Source of the DNA: Virgibacillus sp. 7505
GTDB taxonomy: Bacteria; Bacillota; Bacilli; Bacillales; Amphibacillaceae
Length of the DNA: 64,000 nt
NCBI RefSeq assembly: GCF_002272135.1
Contig: NZ_NPBF01000008.1
Location: 124,001-188,000, forward strand
Direction: 5' to 3'
The position numbers were made by a program, and so were the translations under genes. Of the stretch, positions 1 through 8,741 are shown one piece after another. The notes under the pieces are model-generated. The model saw nothing but the letters and a program-made list of their open reading frames with translations. It searched no databases and was not told where the DNA came from. Positions within the stretch are counted from its first letter, which is position 1. The number at the start of each line of letters is the position of its first letter.

Positions 1-2037
1 AATGCTGCAAGTGCATCCAAAGAGAAAGGCAAAGACAAAGGAAAAGGTAAAGATAAAGGAAAAAATAAGAAAGTAGATAACGTGAAGGAAGAAGAGTATG
101 ACGGTGAAGTGCGGGAAGACAAAGTACTCGTCCTCGCAATTGACTTCCCTGATTACCAGAACAGCTCTATCACACCGGAAGAAACTGATATGTGGTACGA
201 AGATTATACACATGATCACTTCCAAAACATGATCTTTGGTGATGATGGCTATACTGGTCCGGATGGCCAGGAGTTCACTTCTATGAAGCAGTATTATGAG
301 GCACAATCCGGCGGCAGCTATACTGTCGATGGAGAAATTGCCGGATGGTACACAGCAGATCATCCTGCAGCTTACTATGGTGCCAACGATCCTGCTCCAG
401 ATGGCAGTGATACTGCTGCGCGGGAATTGGTCTACGAAGCACTAACGAAGGCTGGACAAGATCCGAACGTCGACTTGAGCGAGTACGATCAGTGGGATCG
501 CGATGACTATGATGGCGATGGCGTTTACCATGAGCCAGACGGTATCATCGACCACTTGATGGTCATTCACGCAGGTGTCGGTGAAGAAGCGGGCGGCGGA
601 AGCCTTGGCGGCGATGCAATCTGGTCTCACCGCTGGAATCTTGGCGGACTTGTTGCAGTCCCTGGCGGAAGCTCCACTAGTGACCGCTTTGACGGACAGC
701 TTGCTGCTTACGACTATACAATCGAACCGGAAGACGGAGCTATGGGGGTATTCGCGCATGAATACGGCCATGACCTAGGCTTGCCGGATGAGTATGACAC
801 GAACTATACCGGCCAAGGGGAAGCGGTTGCTTATTGGTCCATCATGGCAAGCGGAAGCTGGGCTGGTGATGTACCTGGAACAGAGCCTTCAGGTTTCAGT
901 GCCTATGCAAAGGAATATTTGCAAAACGCACATGGTGGTAACTGGCTGAGCGGTACAACGATCGAAGCAGAAGATTTGGATGACGATGGTATTGAACTGC
1001 TATTGGATGAAGCTGTGACAAAAGGTACGAATAATGACGTGATTCGCGTTAACTTGCCAGATAAAGAAACCGAAGTCACACAACCTGCAAGCGGCACATT
1101 CGCCTATTTCAGCGGAAAAGGTAATAATGTTGATAATAACATGACGGCAACTGTTGATTTGACCAATGCCTCTTCAGCTGAGCTGACATTTAAAACTTGG
1201 TATGATATCGAACAAGATTGGGATTATGCTTCTGTCAAAGTGAATGGGGAAACTATCCCTGGCAGCATCACGACAACAGAAAATCCGAACGAACAGAACC
1301 CAGGTGATGGTATCACCGGTACATCTGATGGCTGGGTGGATGCTACTTTCGATTTGAGTGCCTATGCAGGCCAGGAAATAGAGCTTTCCTTGAACTATTG
1401 GACGGATGTAGCTGTAAACAACGCTGGATTCTATGTGGACGATATTCAAGTGACAGCTGATGGCAGCACTGTCCTGACAGACGATGCAGAAGCTGACAGT
1501 AGTTTTGAGCTAAATGGATTTGCTCAAGATAAAGGCGTTTCCCTTTCCGAGCATTACTACTTGCTAGAATGGCGTACGCATAACGGCGTTGATATCGGAC
1601 TTGATCGTATCCGTCGTGGTGACAGCTTGATGAGCTACAACACTGGCCTTCTAGTCTGGTACGTCGATAATTCTTATGACAACAACTGGACTGGTACTCA
1701 TCCAGGCGAAGGCTTCCTTGGGGTAGTGGATGCTGATCAGAAGGCACTTTACTGGAGCGACAAATCAGTAGCTTCCACTCGTTATCAAATTCACGATGCC
1801 GCATTCAGCAAGGATAAATCCGAGAAGATGTTCCTTGATTATCGCGCAACGAATGGTTTGACACTGAAGGACAACCATACGAAGAGCTATGATGAGTTCG
1901 AGGATGATAATAATTACTTGAACAAAGCACTTCCTGATGCTGGACGTAAAGTACCAGAGTATGGAATCGAATTTGAAGTAAAAGATGACAGCAAGGATGG
2001 TTCAGTCGGTAAGATTGAAATCTCCCGCGAAGATTAG
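1..2037 (+). CDS. Immune inhibitor A-type M6 metalloprotease (partial, 5' end outside window)
   Basis: Secreted zinc protease of peptidase family M6. The frame is open from base 1, so the signal peptide and propeptide lie upstream of the window; 678 residues are visible. It starts with a Lys/Gly-rich linker (bases 13-75) leading into the catalytic domain. The zinc motif HEYGHDLGLPDEYD is encoded from base 757; the two His and the Glu are the metal ligands and catalytic base of the family. A beta-rich MAM-like domain follows (about bases 1080-1480), then the conserved C-terminal M6 region. The composition is strongly acidic, as in secreted proteins of salt-tolerant bacilli. In pathogenic bacilli relatives degrade host defence peptides; here a nutritional role is equally likely. 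Family assignment is firm, substrate unknown. Confidence 0.93.
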   Translation, partial: NAASASKEKGKDKGKGKDKGKNKKVDNVKEEEYDGEVREDKVLVLAIDFPDYQNSSITPEETDMWYEDYTHDHFQNMIFGDDGYTGPDGQEFTSMKQYYEAQSGGSYTVDGEIAGWYTADHPAAYYGANDPAPDGSDTAARELVYEALTKAGQDPNVDLSEYDQWDRDDYDGDGVYHEPDGIIDHLMVIHAGVGEEAGGGSLGGDAIWSHRWNLGGLVAVPGGSSTSDRFDGQLAAYDYTIEPEDGAMGVFAHEYGHDLGLPDEYDTNYTGQGEAVAYWSIMASGSWAGDVPGTEPSGFSAYAKEYLQNAHGGNWLSGTTIEAEDLDDDGIELLLDEAVTKGTNNDVIRVNLPDKETEVTQPASGTFAYFSGKGNNVDNNMTATVDLTNASSAELTFKTWYDIEQDWDYASVKVNGETIPGSITTTENPNEQNPGDGITGTSDGWVDATFDLSAYAGQEIELSLNYWTDVAVNNAGFYVDDIQVTADGSTVLTDDAEADSSFELNGFAQDKGVSLSEHYYLLEWRTHNGVDIGLDRIRRGDSLMSYNTGLLVWYVDNSYDNNWTGTHPGEGFLGVVDADQKALYWSDKSVASTRYQIHDAAFSKDKSEKMFLDYRATNGLTLKDNHTKSYDEFEDDNNYLNKALPDAGRKVPEYGIEFEVKDDSKDGSVGKIEISRED

Positions 2038-2043
2038 TAGCAA

Positions 2044-2080
2044 AGAAGGAACCCGTTCATCTACGGGTTCCTTCTTTTTT
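2044..2080. terminator. Bidirectional intrinsic terminator between M6 protease and sensor kinase
   Basis: A perfect 13-bp stem (2044-2056 with 2063-2075) and a 6-nt loop are followed by a T run on the + strand. It ends the protease transcript. The right arm overlaps the stop codon of the convergent kinase gene (2061), so the same hairpin probably serves both. Confidence 0.9.
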
Positions 2081-3488
2081 TCGGTATTGACACTCGGAAT
2101 ATAGTGCCCTTGCCTTCTTCACTCTCCACTTCTATCGTCCCGTTATGCGCCTTGACGATAGAATGGCTGATGGAAAGACCAAGACCCGCACCGCCTTGCT
2201 GACGCGCGCGTGAACTGTCACTTCGATAGAATCGGTCAAAGACATGCGGAAGATGTGCTTCTGGGATACCGGATCCATTATCTTTTACGGCAATTTCAGC
2301 TGCATGATCTGTTTTACCAAGGATTATATCAATCTCTCCATGTTCAGGATCTGTATGTTGGACTGCATTATAAAATAGATTCAACAGCACTTGTTTCAAT
2401 TTATCTTTATCAGCAGCTACTAATAGATGCTCATTTACTGAAAACTGTACTTTCCTGCTGCCAGCAAGCATATCAAAATGCGGCATCATTTCCTCCAGTA
2501 CAGTACTCACCTCCAGATCCTGCAGCTGCATATCCTCAGACTGATCCAGCTTGGTGAGTAAAAGCAAATCCTCTACCAGCTTCTTGATCCGCTTCGATTC
2601 CTTGAGCATGCTTTCAAGGGCTGGATAGAGCTGGGCTGGGTTATCTGCTGCTCCTCGAAGCAGTACCTCCAAAAACCCGTGAATGGAAGTAAGCGGCGTT
2701 CGCAGTTCATGGGATGCATCCGCAATGAACTGCTGCATTTGTTCTTTTGCTTCCCGTTCCGACTGGAACGAGCTGTCGATTCTCTCTACCATTTGATTGA
2801 AGGCGACTGTAAGCCGTTTGATTTCGATTTGCTCAGAGTCCTCTTCCATCCGCTCGGACAAATTCTCCGCATTCGTCCTCTCTACCCTTCTGATTATCCG
2901 ATGCAGCGGATCGAGCGCTTTTTTGATCACTCGTGTGTAAAGCAGGATGCCTGCAGCCAATGCCACGATAGCCAGCAGGAAAAATACCTGCAGCTGCCCA
3001 TTGATGACATCGTTGATCGAAGCGGTCTCCGTCCCTGCTTGTAAATAACCGCTAATATCACCGAACCGTCTGTCAGCGACAATGACAACGAGCTGCTCAT
3101 TGCCGTCTTCATCTTCCGTCACGATGTATCTTGCGGACTTATCATCCCTGCTGTTCATATACTTGCGAAGCTCTTCCTGCTCCAAGCGCGGACTCGATAA
3201 GCCGTTCTCCTCTGATACATCTGTGTAGTTACCAGATGTATCGATCCTGGCTAAAGAACGATCGAATAGAAATGGCTGATGCATATCATCATTTTGTTCA
3301 AGCAATGCTGGCGGAAGCGAATGCAGCTGTGACTGCATGGCATCTGCCTCATTCTGATATAGGAAATCTTTCATCAAGAAGTATTGTAAGATACCGACGA
3401 CTGATAGGATAATGGCAAGAATAAGACAGGATAACGCAACAATCTGCTTATTCAAGGTTCTTGGCTTCAATCTGGGTATTCGCTTCAT
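2061..3488 (-). CDS. Membrane sensor histidine kinase (YclK-like)
   Basis: Two-component sensor, 475 aa, the size of B. subtilis YclK. One membrane segment near residues 17-37, an extracytoplasmic sensor of ~125 residues, a second membrane segment near 166-187, then HAMP, HisKA (DASHELRTPLTSIHG, phospho-His about 260) and HATPase with N box (NLFYNAVQHTD), G1 (DNGSGIP) and G2 (GGAGLGLS). It overlaps the stop of the response regulator by 4 bases, so the two are co-transcribed. The divergent ABC transporter genes are the likely target. The signal is unknown. The YclK assignment rests on size and on the four-gene arrangement; ArlS-like naming would also be defensible. Confidence 0.9.
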   Translation of the reverse strand: MKRIPRLKPRTLNKQIVALSCLILAIILSVVGILQYFLMKDFLYQNEADAMQSQLHSLPPALLEQNDDMHQPFLFDRSLARIDTSGNYTDVSEENGLSSPRLEQEELRKYMNSRDDKSARYIVTEDEDGNEQLVVIVADRRFGDISGYLQAGTETASINDVINGQLQVFFLLAIVALAAGILLYTRVIKKALDPLHRIIRRVERTNAENLSERMEEDSEQIEIKRLTVAFNQMVERIDSSFQSEREAKEQMQQFIADASHELRTPLTSIHGFLEVLLRGAADNPAQLYPALESMLKESKRIKKLVEDLLLLTKLDQSEDMQLQDLEVSTVLEEMMPHFDMLAGSRKVQFSVNEHLLVAADKDKLKQVLLNLFYNAVQHTDPEHGEIDIILGKTDHAAEIAVKDNGSGIPEAHLPHVFDRFYRSDSSRARQQGGAGLGLSISHSIVKAHNGTIEVESEEGKGTIFRVSIPKKRRNP

Positions 3489-4162
3489 CTGACATCCAGG
3501 CGATAGCCTGCCCCCCGGATTGTGCGAATCAGCTGCCGATCTTTATCGTGGAGCTTTTCCCGCAGAGAACGGATATACACTTCTACAATATTTTCTTCTC
3601 CGCCGAATGCATATCCCCATACTTTATCGAGGATAAGTGCCTTGCTGAGGACAATCCCTTGGTTCATAGCAAGGTATTTTAACAGCTCATACTCTGTCGG
3701 AGAAAGCTGCAGCAGCTCTTCCTCCAAGTATATTTCCTTGCGGCGGTCATCTATTCGTACAGGTCCCGCTACAAGGGAATCGCCCAGTTCCGGAAATTGA
3801 TTGCGGAGCCGTGCCTGCATTCTGGCTAGCAGTTCTTCAAAACTGAACGGTTTGACCAAGTAGTCATCCGCACCACCATTCAATCCTTTCACGCGATCGT
3901 CCACTTGATCCCTTGCTGTCAGCATAATGATAGAAAGCTTCCGTCCTTTCTTTTTCAGCATCCGGCACACCTCAAAGCCATCCATCCCCGGCATCATGAC
4001 ATCTAATATGACGATATGTGGCTCGAACTGATCTGCTTTGGCAATAGCCTGCATACCATCAGCTGCACTCTCAACAATATAGCCTTCATTTTGCAATCCA
4101 AGCATCAGGAACTGTGTGATTGTCTGTTCATCATCGACGACTAATACTTTTATGTTCTCCAT
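3485..4162 (-). CDS. OmpR-family response regulator (YclJ-like)
   Basis: DNA-binding response regulator, about 225 aa: receiver domain (acidic VVDDE, phospho-Asp 54 in LDVMMPGMDG, switch Lys in LVKPFS) and a C-terminal winged helix. The frame is open back to 4249, but that extension crosses an operator-like repeat region and has no family counterpart. The start at 4162 (MENIKVLVVDDE) fits the family; 4174 is the alternative, and neither has a strong ribosome site. Phosphorylated by the kinase that overlaps its stop, it probably binds the 11-bp-phased TTCAGC repeats at 4205-4280 and controls both its own operon and the divergent ABC transporter. Confidence 0.88.
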   Translation of the reverse strand: MENIKVLVVDDEQTITQFLMLGLQNEGYIVESAADGMQAIAKADQFEPHIVILDVMMPGMDGFEVCRMLKKKGRKLSIIMLTARDQVDDRVKGLNGGADDYLVKPFSFEELLARMQARLRNQFPELGDSLVAGPVRIDDRRKEIYLEEELLQLSPTEYELLKYLAMNQGIVLSKALILDKVWGYAFGGEENIVEVYIRSLREKLHDKDRQLIRTIRGAGYRLDVR

Positions 4163-4204
4163 TCTGTCATCCATTCTTCTTTTTTTCTTTATTATGGAAC
4201 AACT

Positions 4205-4280
4205 AGCTGAAAAACAGCTGAAGATTCCCGATTTTTTCACTTTCAGCAAATCTTCAGCTAGCTTTCAAGTACACTTCAGC
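4205..4280. promoter_or_regulatory. Divergent operator: 11-bp-phased TTCAGC direct repeats
   Basis: On the + strand TTCAGC occurs at 4242, 4253 and 4275, and the degenerate TTCAAG at 4264, so all four are exactly 11 bp apart. On the - strand TTCAGCT occurs as the complements of 4205-4211 and 4216-4222, again 11 bp apart. One turn of spacing is the arrangement used by OmpR/PhoP-family regulators to bind head-to-tail on one DNA face. The site lies between the regulator and the ABC permease, so it should read both ways. Binding by the adjacent regulator is inferred. Confidence 0.72.
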
Positions 4281-4365
4281 ACGTGCCCCCATACTAGCAA
4301 TTAGCAGGTTGGGCGTGGCTCAGAAGCATTATAGCATGCCCGGAAAAAGTAAAGGAGATGGCAAA

Positions 4366-5838
4366 ATGAATTTCTTGAAACGTGCTTTCTGGAGCATGAA
4401 AGCAAAAAAAGGAAAGACCTTATTACAACTGGTGATTTTCACCGTCATATGTGTATTCGTACTATCGGGGCTTACAATTCAATCCGCAGCCAAGGCATCC
4501 AGTGAATTGGCAAGACAGGAGCTGGGTGGCTCTGTCACACTGCAAGTCGACCGGGAAGCAGCGATGGAGAAGCAGCAGAGTGAGCAAAGCGAGTCAGACG
4601 GCCCGCCGCAGTTCACCAGCACACCAATCAGCCTGGATGATGCAGAGTCAATCGCAGCTTTAGATCATGTGCAGAGCTACAACTATTCTGTTTCAGCTTC
4701 TGCTAATGCGGAAGACTTCGATATTATCGAAAGCAGCACATCCACAGACAGCAGTGACACAGAAAGCGAACAGGCTCCTGGCGGTGACCAAGGCCGCGGC
4801 GGTATGGTTCAAGCCGATCTAACCGTAAACGGTACGCTGACCAGTGATGAAGCGGATAGCTTCAGTGATGGCGAAGCAGAAATCGTAGACGGACGAGGAA
4901 TTGAAGAATCAGACGCTGGCAGCAACGTTGCTGTCATCGAGCAGACACTTGCCGAGGAAAATGATCTAGCCGTTGGGGATACAATCAATATCAGCTCTGC
5001 TAGTGATGAAGATACAACACAAGAGCTTGAAATTGTCGGTATTTACGAAACAAGTTCAGCAGGAAGCGACCAAGCAATGAATTTCTCCTTCCTGAATCCA
5101 TATAACACGATTTATGTTCCATATACAGCAGCAAATACGCTAAAAGGTGAAGACTATACGGATACAGTAGAATCAGTAACGTATCAAATGGACGATGCTG
5201 AAAACATCGATGCATTCATTGCCGCAGCAGAGAAAACGGATGTCGACTTCGACGTGTATCAACTGGATGCAAACGATGACCTGTACCAGCAAATGGTAGG
5301 ACCAATCGAAAATGTTGCTAGTTTTGCGAAAAACATCGTCTATCTTGTAACCATTGCTGGTGCGATCATCCTTGCATTGATCGTTATGCTATCCATCCGG
5401 GAGCGTAAATATGAAATGGGTGTGCTTATGGCGATCGGTGAGAAGAAATGGAAGCTGGCAGGACAGTTCATTACAGAAATCGTTGTGATTGCCATTGTTG
5501 CAGTCGGATTGTCTTCCATATTCGGAAATCCGATTGCGAACGTACTAGGAAACCAGCTGTTAGATCAGCAAACAACGGCATCTGCCGAGACTGCATCTAC
5601 GTCCATGCAGCAAGGACCTGGCGGCGGTATGATGGGCGGTGGTGGCCCAGGACAAGCTGTCTCTGATGCATTTAGTCAGCCAAGTGAAGCAATCAGCAGC
5701 CTGAATATTAATGTGACATGGGAAAATATTTTGATTCTTGGCGGTATCGGATTGGCTGTAGCCATCATTGCAGCACTTATCCCATCCATTTCGATCCTTC
5801 GACTTCAGCCGAAAAACATTTTGACGAAACAAGAATAG
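4366..5838 (+). CDS. FtsX/MacB-type ABC transporter permease (YclI-like)
   Basis: Permease of about 490 aa (B. subtilis YclI is similar in size). An N-terminal membrane segment (LLQLVIFTVICVFVLSGL), a large extracytoplasmic MacB-like domain, then three C-terminal membrane segments typical of FtsX. The start at 4366 is chosen because AAAGGAG lies 8 nt upstream; the longer frame from 4309 has no such signal. The extracytoplasmic part is rich in Asp, Glu and Ser. Between the second and third membrane segments sits a Gly/Met-rich stretch (QGPGGGMMGGGGPGQ). The ATPase follows 15 bases later. MacB-type pumps usually move peptides, lipids or antibiotics out of the membrane; the cargo is not evident. 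Confidence 0.88.
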   Translation: MNFLKRAFWSMKAKKGKTLLQLVIFTVICVFVLSGLTIQSAAKASSELARQELGGSVTLQVDREAAMEKQQSEQSESDGPPQFTSTPISLDDAESIAALDHVQSYNYSVSASANAEDFDIIESSTSTDSSDTESEQAPGGDQGRGGMVQADLTVNGTLTSDEADSFSDGEAEIVDGRGIEESDAGSNVAVIEQTLAEENDLAVGDTINISSASDEDTTQELEIVGIYETSSAGSDQAMNFSFLNPYNTIYVPYTAANTLKGEDYTDTVESVTYQMDDAENIDAFIAAAEKTDVDFDVYQLDANDDLYQQMVGPIENVASFAKNIVYLVTIAGAIILALIVMLSIRERKYEMGVLMAIGEKKWKLAGQFITEIVVIAIVAVGLSSIFGNPIANVLGNQLLDQQTTASAETASTSMQQGPGGGMMGGGGPGQAVSDAFSQPSEAISSLNINVTWENILILGGIGLAVAIIAALIPSISILRLQPKNILTKQE

Positions 5839-5853
5839 AAAGCAGGGGTAAAC

Positions 5854-6531
5854 ATGACAGCACCATTATTGGCATTCAAAAACGTTGGTTACTGGTACAC
5901 GGATAAACAAAATCCGTTGTTCCAATCTGTGAATATCGACTTTTATAAAAACACCTTCTATACGATCACTGGTACATCTGGATCCGGCAAGACCACCTTC
6001 CTGTCTTTGGCAGGAGGGCTGGACAAAGCCAAAGAAGGAGACATCGAATATGACGGGAAATCGATCCGCAAAATGGGGCTCGGCAAATTCCGCCACGATT
6101 ATGTCTCGATCATTTTCCAGTCTTATAATCTGATTCCTTACATGACAGCTTATCAAAATATTGCTTCGGCTATGGCAATCACCGGAAAAAAAGTGGAGAA
6201 CCAAGAAGACTATATCTTAAAAATGCTGACAAAGGTCGGCATCTCCGAGGAGCAAGCGAAGCAGCGTGTTCTGACGCTCAGCGGCGGGCAGCAGCAGCGT
6301 GTGGCCATCACACGGGCTTTCTGCTGTGACACCGATTTGATAGTAGCAGATGAGCCTACTGGGAACCTGGACGATAAGACTTCCAAGGAAATTGTAAAGC
6401 TCTTTACCGACCTCGCTCACCAGGAGAACAAATGCGTCATCATGGTTACACATGATCCGCAAATCGCAGCCCAATCTGATGTGACGATTCAGCTATCCAA
6501 TGGCAGTTTCCGTATGCTGCAGCATGTATAA
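5854..6531 (+). CDS. ABC transporter ATP-binding protein (YclH-like)
   Basis: ATPase subunit of 225 aa partnering the preceding permease. Walker A GTSGSGKTT, Q-loop (SIIFQSYNLIP), signature LSGGQQQR, Walker B LIVADEPTGNLD and the H-loop VTHD are all present, which is the LolD/MacB/FtsE class. The start is preceded by a G-rich ribosome site (AGGGG) and lies 15 bases after the permease stop, so the two are one operon ended by the terminator at 6549. Control by the neighbouring two-component system is inferred from gene order and the shared operator. Confidence 0.93.
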   Translation: MTAPLLAFKNVGYWYTDKQNPLFQSVNIDFYKNTFYTITGTSGSGKTTFLSLAGGLDKAKEGDIEYDGKSIRKMGLGKFRHDYVSIIFQSYNLIPYMTAYQNIASAMAITGKKVENQEDYILKMLTKVGISEEQAKQRVLTLSGGQQQRVAITRAFCCDTDLIVADEPTGNLDDKTSKEIVKLFTDLAHQENKCVIMVTHDPQIAAQSDVTIQLSNGSFRMLQHV

Positions 6532-6540
6532 AAACAACAC

Positions 6541-6580
6541 AAAAAAACGCGTATCCATTAGAGGATACGCATTTTTTTAT
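6541..6580. terminator. Bidirectional terminator after ABC ATPase
   Basis: Stem GCGTATCC/GGATACGC (6549-6556 with 6563-6570) is flanked by an A run and a T run, so it can end transcripts from both sides: the ABC operon and the convergent permease gene ending at 6577. Confidence 0.88.
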
Positions 6581-7938
6581 TTTCGTTTCAGCTTGTAGCC
6601 AACCGAGAGAATGATCACCCAAATCGGCAGTATAAACAGCGCTAGACGGTAATCCGGTATAAAGCCCATTATCACAATTACTGCTACTAAGAATACCAGA
6701 ACCATATAGTTGGCAATCGGATATAATGGCATTTTGAAAGATAGCTTACTTACTGCAGTCTTTCCTATCCGCTTCCGAAAAGCTAAATGGATGATGACAA
6801 TCATGATCCAGTTGATAATTACAGCGATTGTCGCAATCGCCATCAGATAACTGAACACTTTTTCAGGGAACAGGTAGTTTACGATGACTGCTATCGCTGC
6901 AACCCCTGATGATACAAAGATTGCCGCTACCGGGGCTCCTGTCCGTTTACCAACTTTACCTAAGAACTTTGGTGCATTCCCTTGCTTTGCCAAGGAGTGC
7001 AGCATACGTCCGTTGCTGTAAAGACTGCTGTTATGTGCAGATACCGCAGCAGTAAGTACGACCAAATTCAGAATACCTGCAGCAGCCGGAATTCCGACGC
7101 CATCAAAGATCTGTACGAACGGACTGCTTTGACCATCGATTTGATTCCAAGGAAAGACAGACATGATAACAAGCAATGCACCTACATAGAAAATCAATAT
7201 CCGATAAACAACTTGATTAATTGCTTTCGGTATCGTCTTCTTTGGAGTATCCACTTCACCTGCTGTAATTCCCACCAATTCAACTCCGCCGAAACTGAAC
7301 ATGACAAGGACAAGGGATAAGATTACACCAGTCCATCCATTCGGCATGAAGCCGCCCTCATCAAACAAGTTAGAGAAGCCGGTCGGTACGCCGCCGTTCC
7401 CAATACCAGTGAAGATGATAAGCAAGCCAAGAACTATCATCCCGATAATTGCGATAACTTTGATGATGGCAAAGTAAAATTCGAACTCACCATACAATTT
7501 GACACTCAAAAGGTTGATAAATGTAATCAAGACCAGAAAACCGAATGCCGTGACCCAAGTAGGGATACTCGGGAACCAATACTGTACATAGATACCGACG
7601 ACTGTCAGCTCCGCCATGCTCACTGCCACATAATTGAACCAATAATTCCAGCCGGAAACAAATCCGAAGAAATCGCCTAAATTCTGATAAGCGTAGTAAC
7701 TGATGGAACCAGAGTTTGGAGAATCTACAGAAAGCTCACCTAGTGCCCGCATGATGAAGAAAATCATGATACCGCCGACTAAGTACGCAAGTGCAATTGC
7801 AGGCCCAGCCAGTCCGATCGATGAAGCAGAACCATAAAACAAACCTGTTCCGATTGCTCCGCCAAGCGCGATCATCTGCACATGACGATTTTTCAAACCT
7901 TTGTGTAAATCATTTGATGCTCGATCATTTCTTGCCAT
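6577..7938 (-). CDS. Amino acid permease, AAT/APC family
   Basis: Proton-coupled amino acid transporter, 453 aa, about 12 membrane helices. It opens with the AAT hallmark NRHVQMIALGGAIGTGLF, followed by GPAIALAY and the GEFEFYFAIIKV motif. Closest in pattern to the AlaP, CycA and AroP/PheP group, but the substrate cannot be decided. Its start has AAGGGG about 8 nt upstream. It lies 29 bases after the acetate-type transporter on the same strand, so the two are probably co-transcribed. Confidence 0.9.
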   Translation of the reverse strand: MARNDRASNDLHKGLKNRHVQMIALGGAIGTGLFYGSASSIGLAGPAIALAYLVGGIMIFFIMRALGELSVDSPNSGSISYYAYQNLGDFFGFVSGWNYWFNYVAVSMAELTVVGIYVQYWFPSIPTWVTAFGFLVLITFINLLSVKLYGEFEFYFAIIKVIAIIGMIVLGLLIIFTGIGNGGVPTGFSNLFDEGGFMPNGWTGVILSLVLVMFSFGGVELVGITAGEVDTPKKTIPKAINQVVYRILIFYVGALLVIMSVFPWNQIDGQSSPFVQIFDGVGIPAAAGILNLVVLTAAVSAHNSSLYSNGRMLHSLAKQGNAPKFLGKVGKRTGAPVAAIFVSSGVAAIAVIVNYLFPEKVFSYLMAIATIAVIINWIMIVIIHLAFRKRIGKTAVSKLSFKMPLYPIANYMVLVFLVAVIVIMGFIPDYRLALFILPIWVIILSVGYKLKRK

Positions 7939-7967
7939 GTCTATGCCCCTTGCTAACTATTTTTCCA

Positions 7968-8585
7968 TTAGTCTGCTTTTGTGAAAACACCGAATGCTTT
8001 GCCGATCGGAAGGACTGTCTGTCCATAATGACCGTTCAGTACTGCAGCAGCAGAACCATAGAAAGATAATAGTGAAATAATTAATTCCGCAACGCCCGCA
8101 AGCGTATGTGTTATTCCATATGCTATATCAAAAGAACTTAAAGATAAACCGATAAATAGAAAATCAATTGCTACAAATATAAAAAATAGTACTTTATGTG
8201 TCCCCATAGCACCAACTGTCATAAAGAGACTGAATATAAGATATCCAATAAAAGCTACACCTAATTGGCGGCTGTCTGCGGCGGTTTGCAGGTTTTCCCC
8301 AAAAGCACCAAGCTGAATGAGCCAGCTCATGCCAACACCGAACCAAAACAAACCGAAAGCACCAAATGCTGTTGCCCCAAAGATATTATTATGTTTAAAG
8401 TCCTGAGCGGAAGCAATCAGCTGTGCAATGCCTCCTAAGAAGAATGCCCATGGCAGAACCATAGAAAGTCCTTCCGTCAAACCAAGTTTTTGCGAAGATG
8501 CTACTAATGTGACCATTGCTAGTCCGAATAATCCTAATGCGCTAGGATCGGCAGTCAGCACCTTGACTGTCTTTGTTGTTTCCAA
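7968..8585 (-). CDS. Acetate uptake transporter, GPR1/FUN34/YaaH (SatP) family
   Basis: Small membrane protein of 205 aa with six predicted helices. The family N-terminal signature appears as DPSALGLFGLAMVTL (usually NPAPLGL). Known members move acetate or succinate with protons. Translation starts at TTG: AAAGGGG lies 8 nt upstream of 8585 and no ATG fits as well. It heads a likely two-gene unit with the amino acid permease downstream, suggesting joint uptake of small carboxylates and amino acids. Substrate is inferred from the family only. Confidence 0.85.
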   Translation of the reverse strand: METTKTVKVLTADPSALGLFGLAMVTLVASSQKLGLTEGLSMVLPWAFFLGGIAQLIASAQDFKHNNIFGATAFGAFGLFWFGVGMSWLIQLGAFGENLQTAADSRQLGVAFIGYLIFSLFMTVGAMGTHKVLFFIFVAIDFLFIGLSLSSFDIAYGITHTLAGVAELIISLLSFYGSAAAVLNGHYGQTVLPIGKAFGVFTKAD

Positions 8586-8631
8586 ATCTTTTTCCCCTTT
8601 CTGGATGCTTCTGTATAAATGATAAAATCGG

Positions 8632-8687
8632 GGTCCCCTAGAAGTTTATTGCAAGAAAATTTAGTATAATTAATAAGTCCGACTTAT
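8632..8687. promoter_or_regulatory. Palindromes in the divergent amidase / acetate-transporter promoter region
   Basis: A perfect 15-bp palindrome ATAAGTCCGACTTAT (8673-8687) lies two bases after a TATAAT (8665-8670) facing the amidase gene, so it covers the expected transcription start. A second palindrome GGGGTCCCC (8632-8640) lies on the transporter side. The -35 for the TATAAT is poor (8642-8647). A repressor site is inferred; no regulator gene is adjacent. Confidence 0.5.
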
Positions 8688-8741
8688 CTAAATACAGAAG
8701 ATTTTCTAATCATACACATTTTACAGGGGAGAATCCAGTCT

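Noticed and set aside
1343-1804. 153-codon frame antisense to the M6 protease
   Set aside because: Low-complexity translation, fully inside a conserved coding region.
4163-4249. N-terminal extension of the response regulator
   Set aside because: The extension runs through the phased operator and lacks family similarity and a ribosome site.
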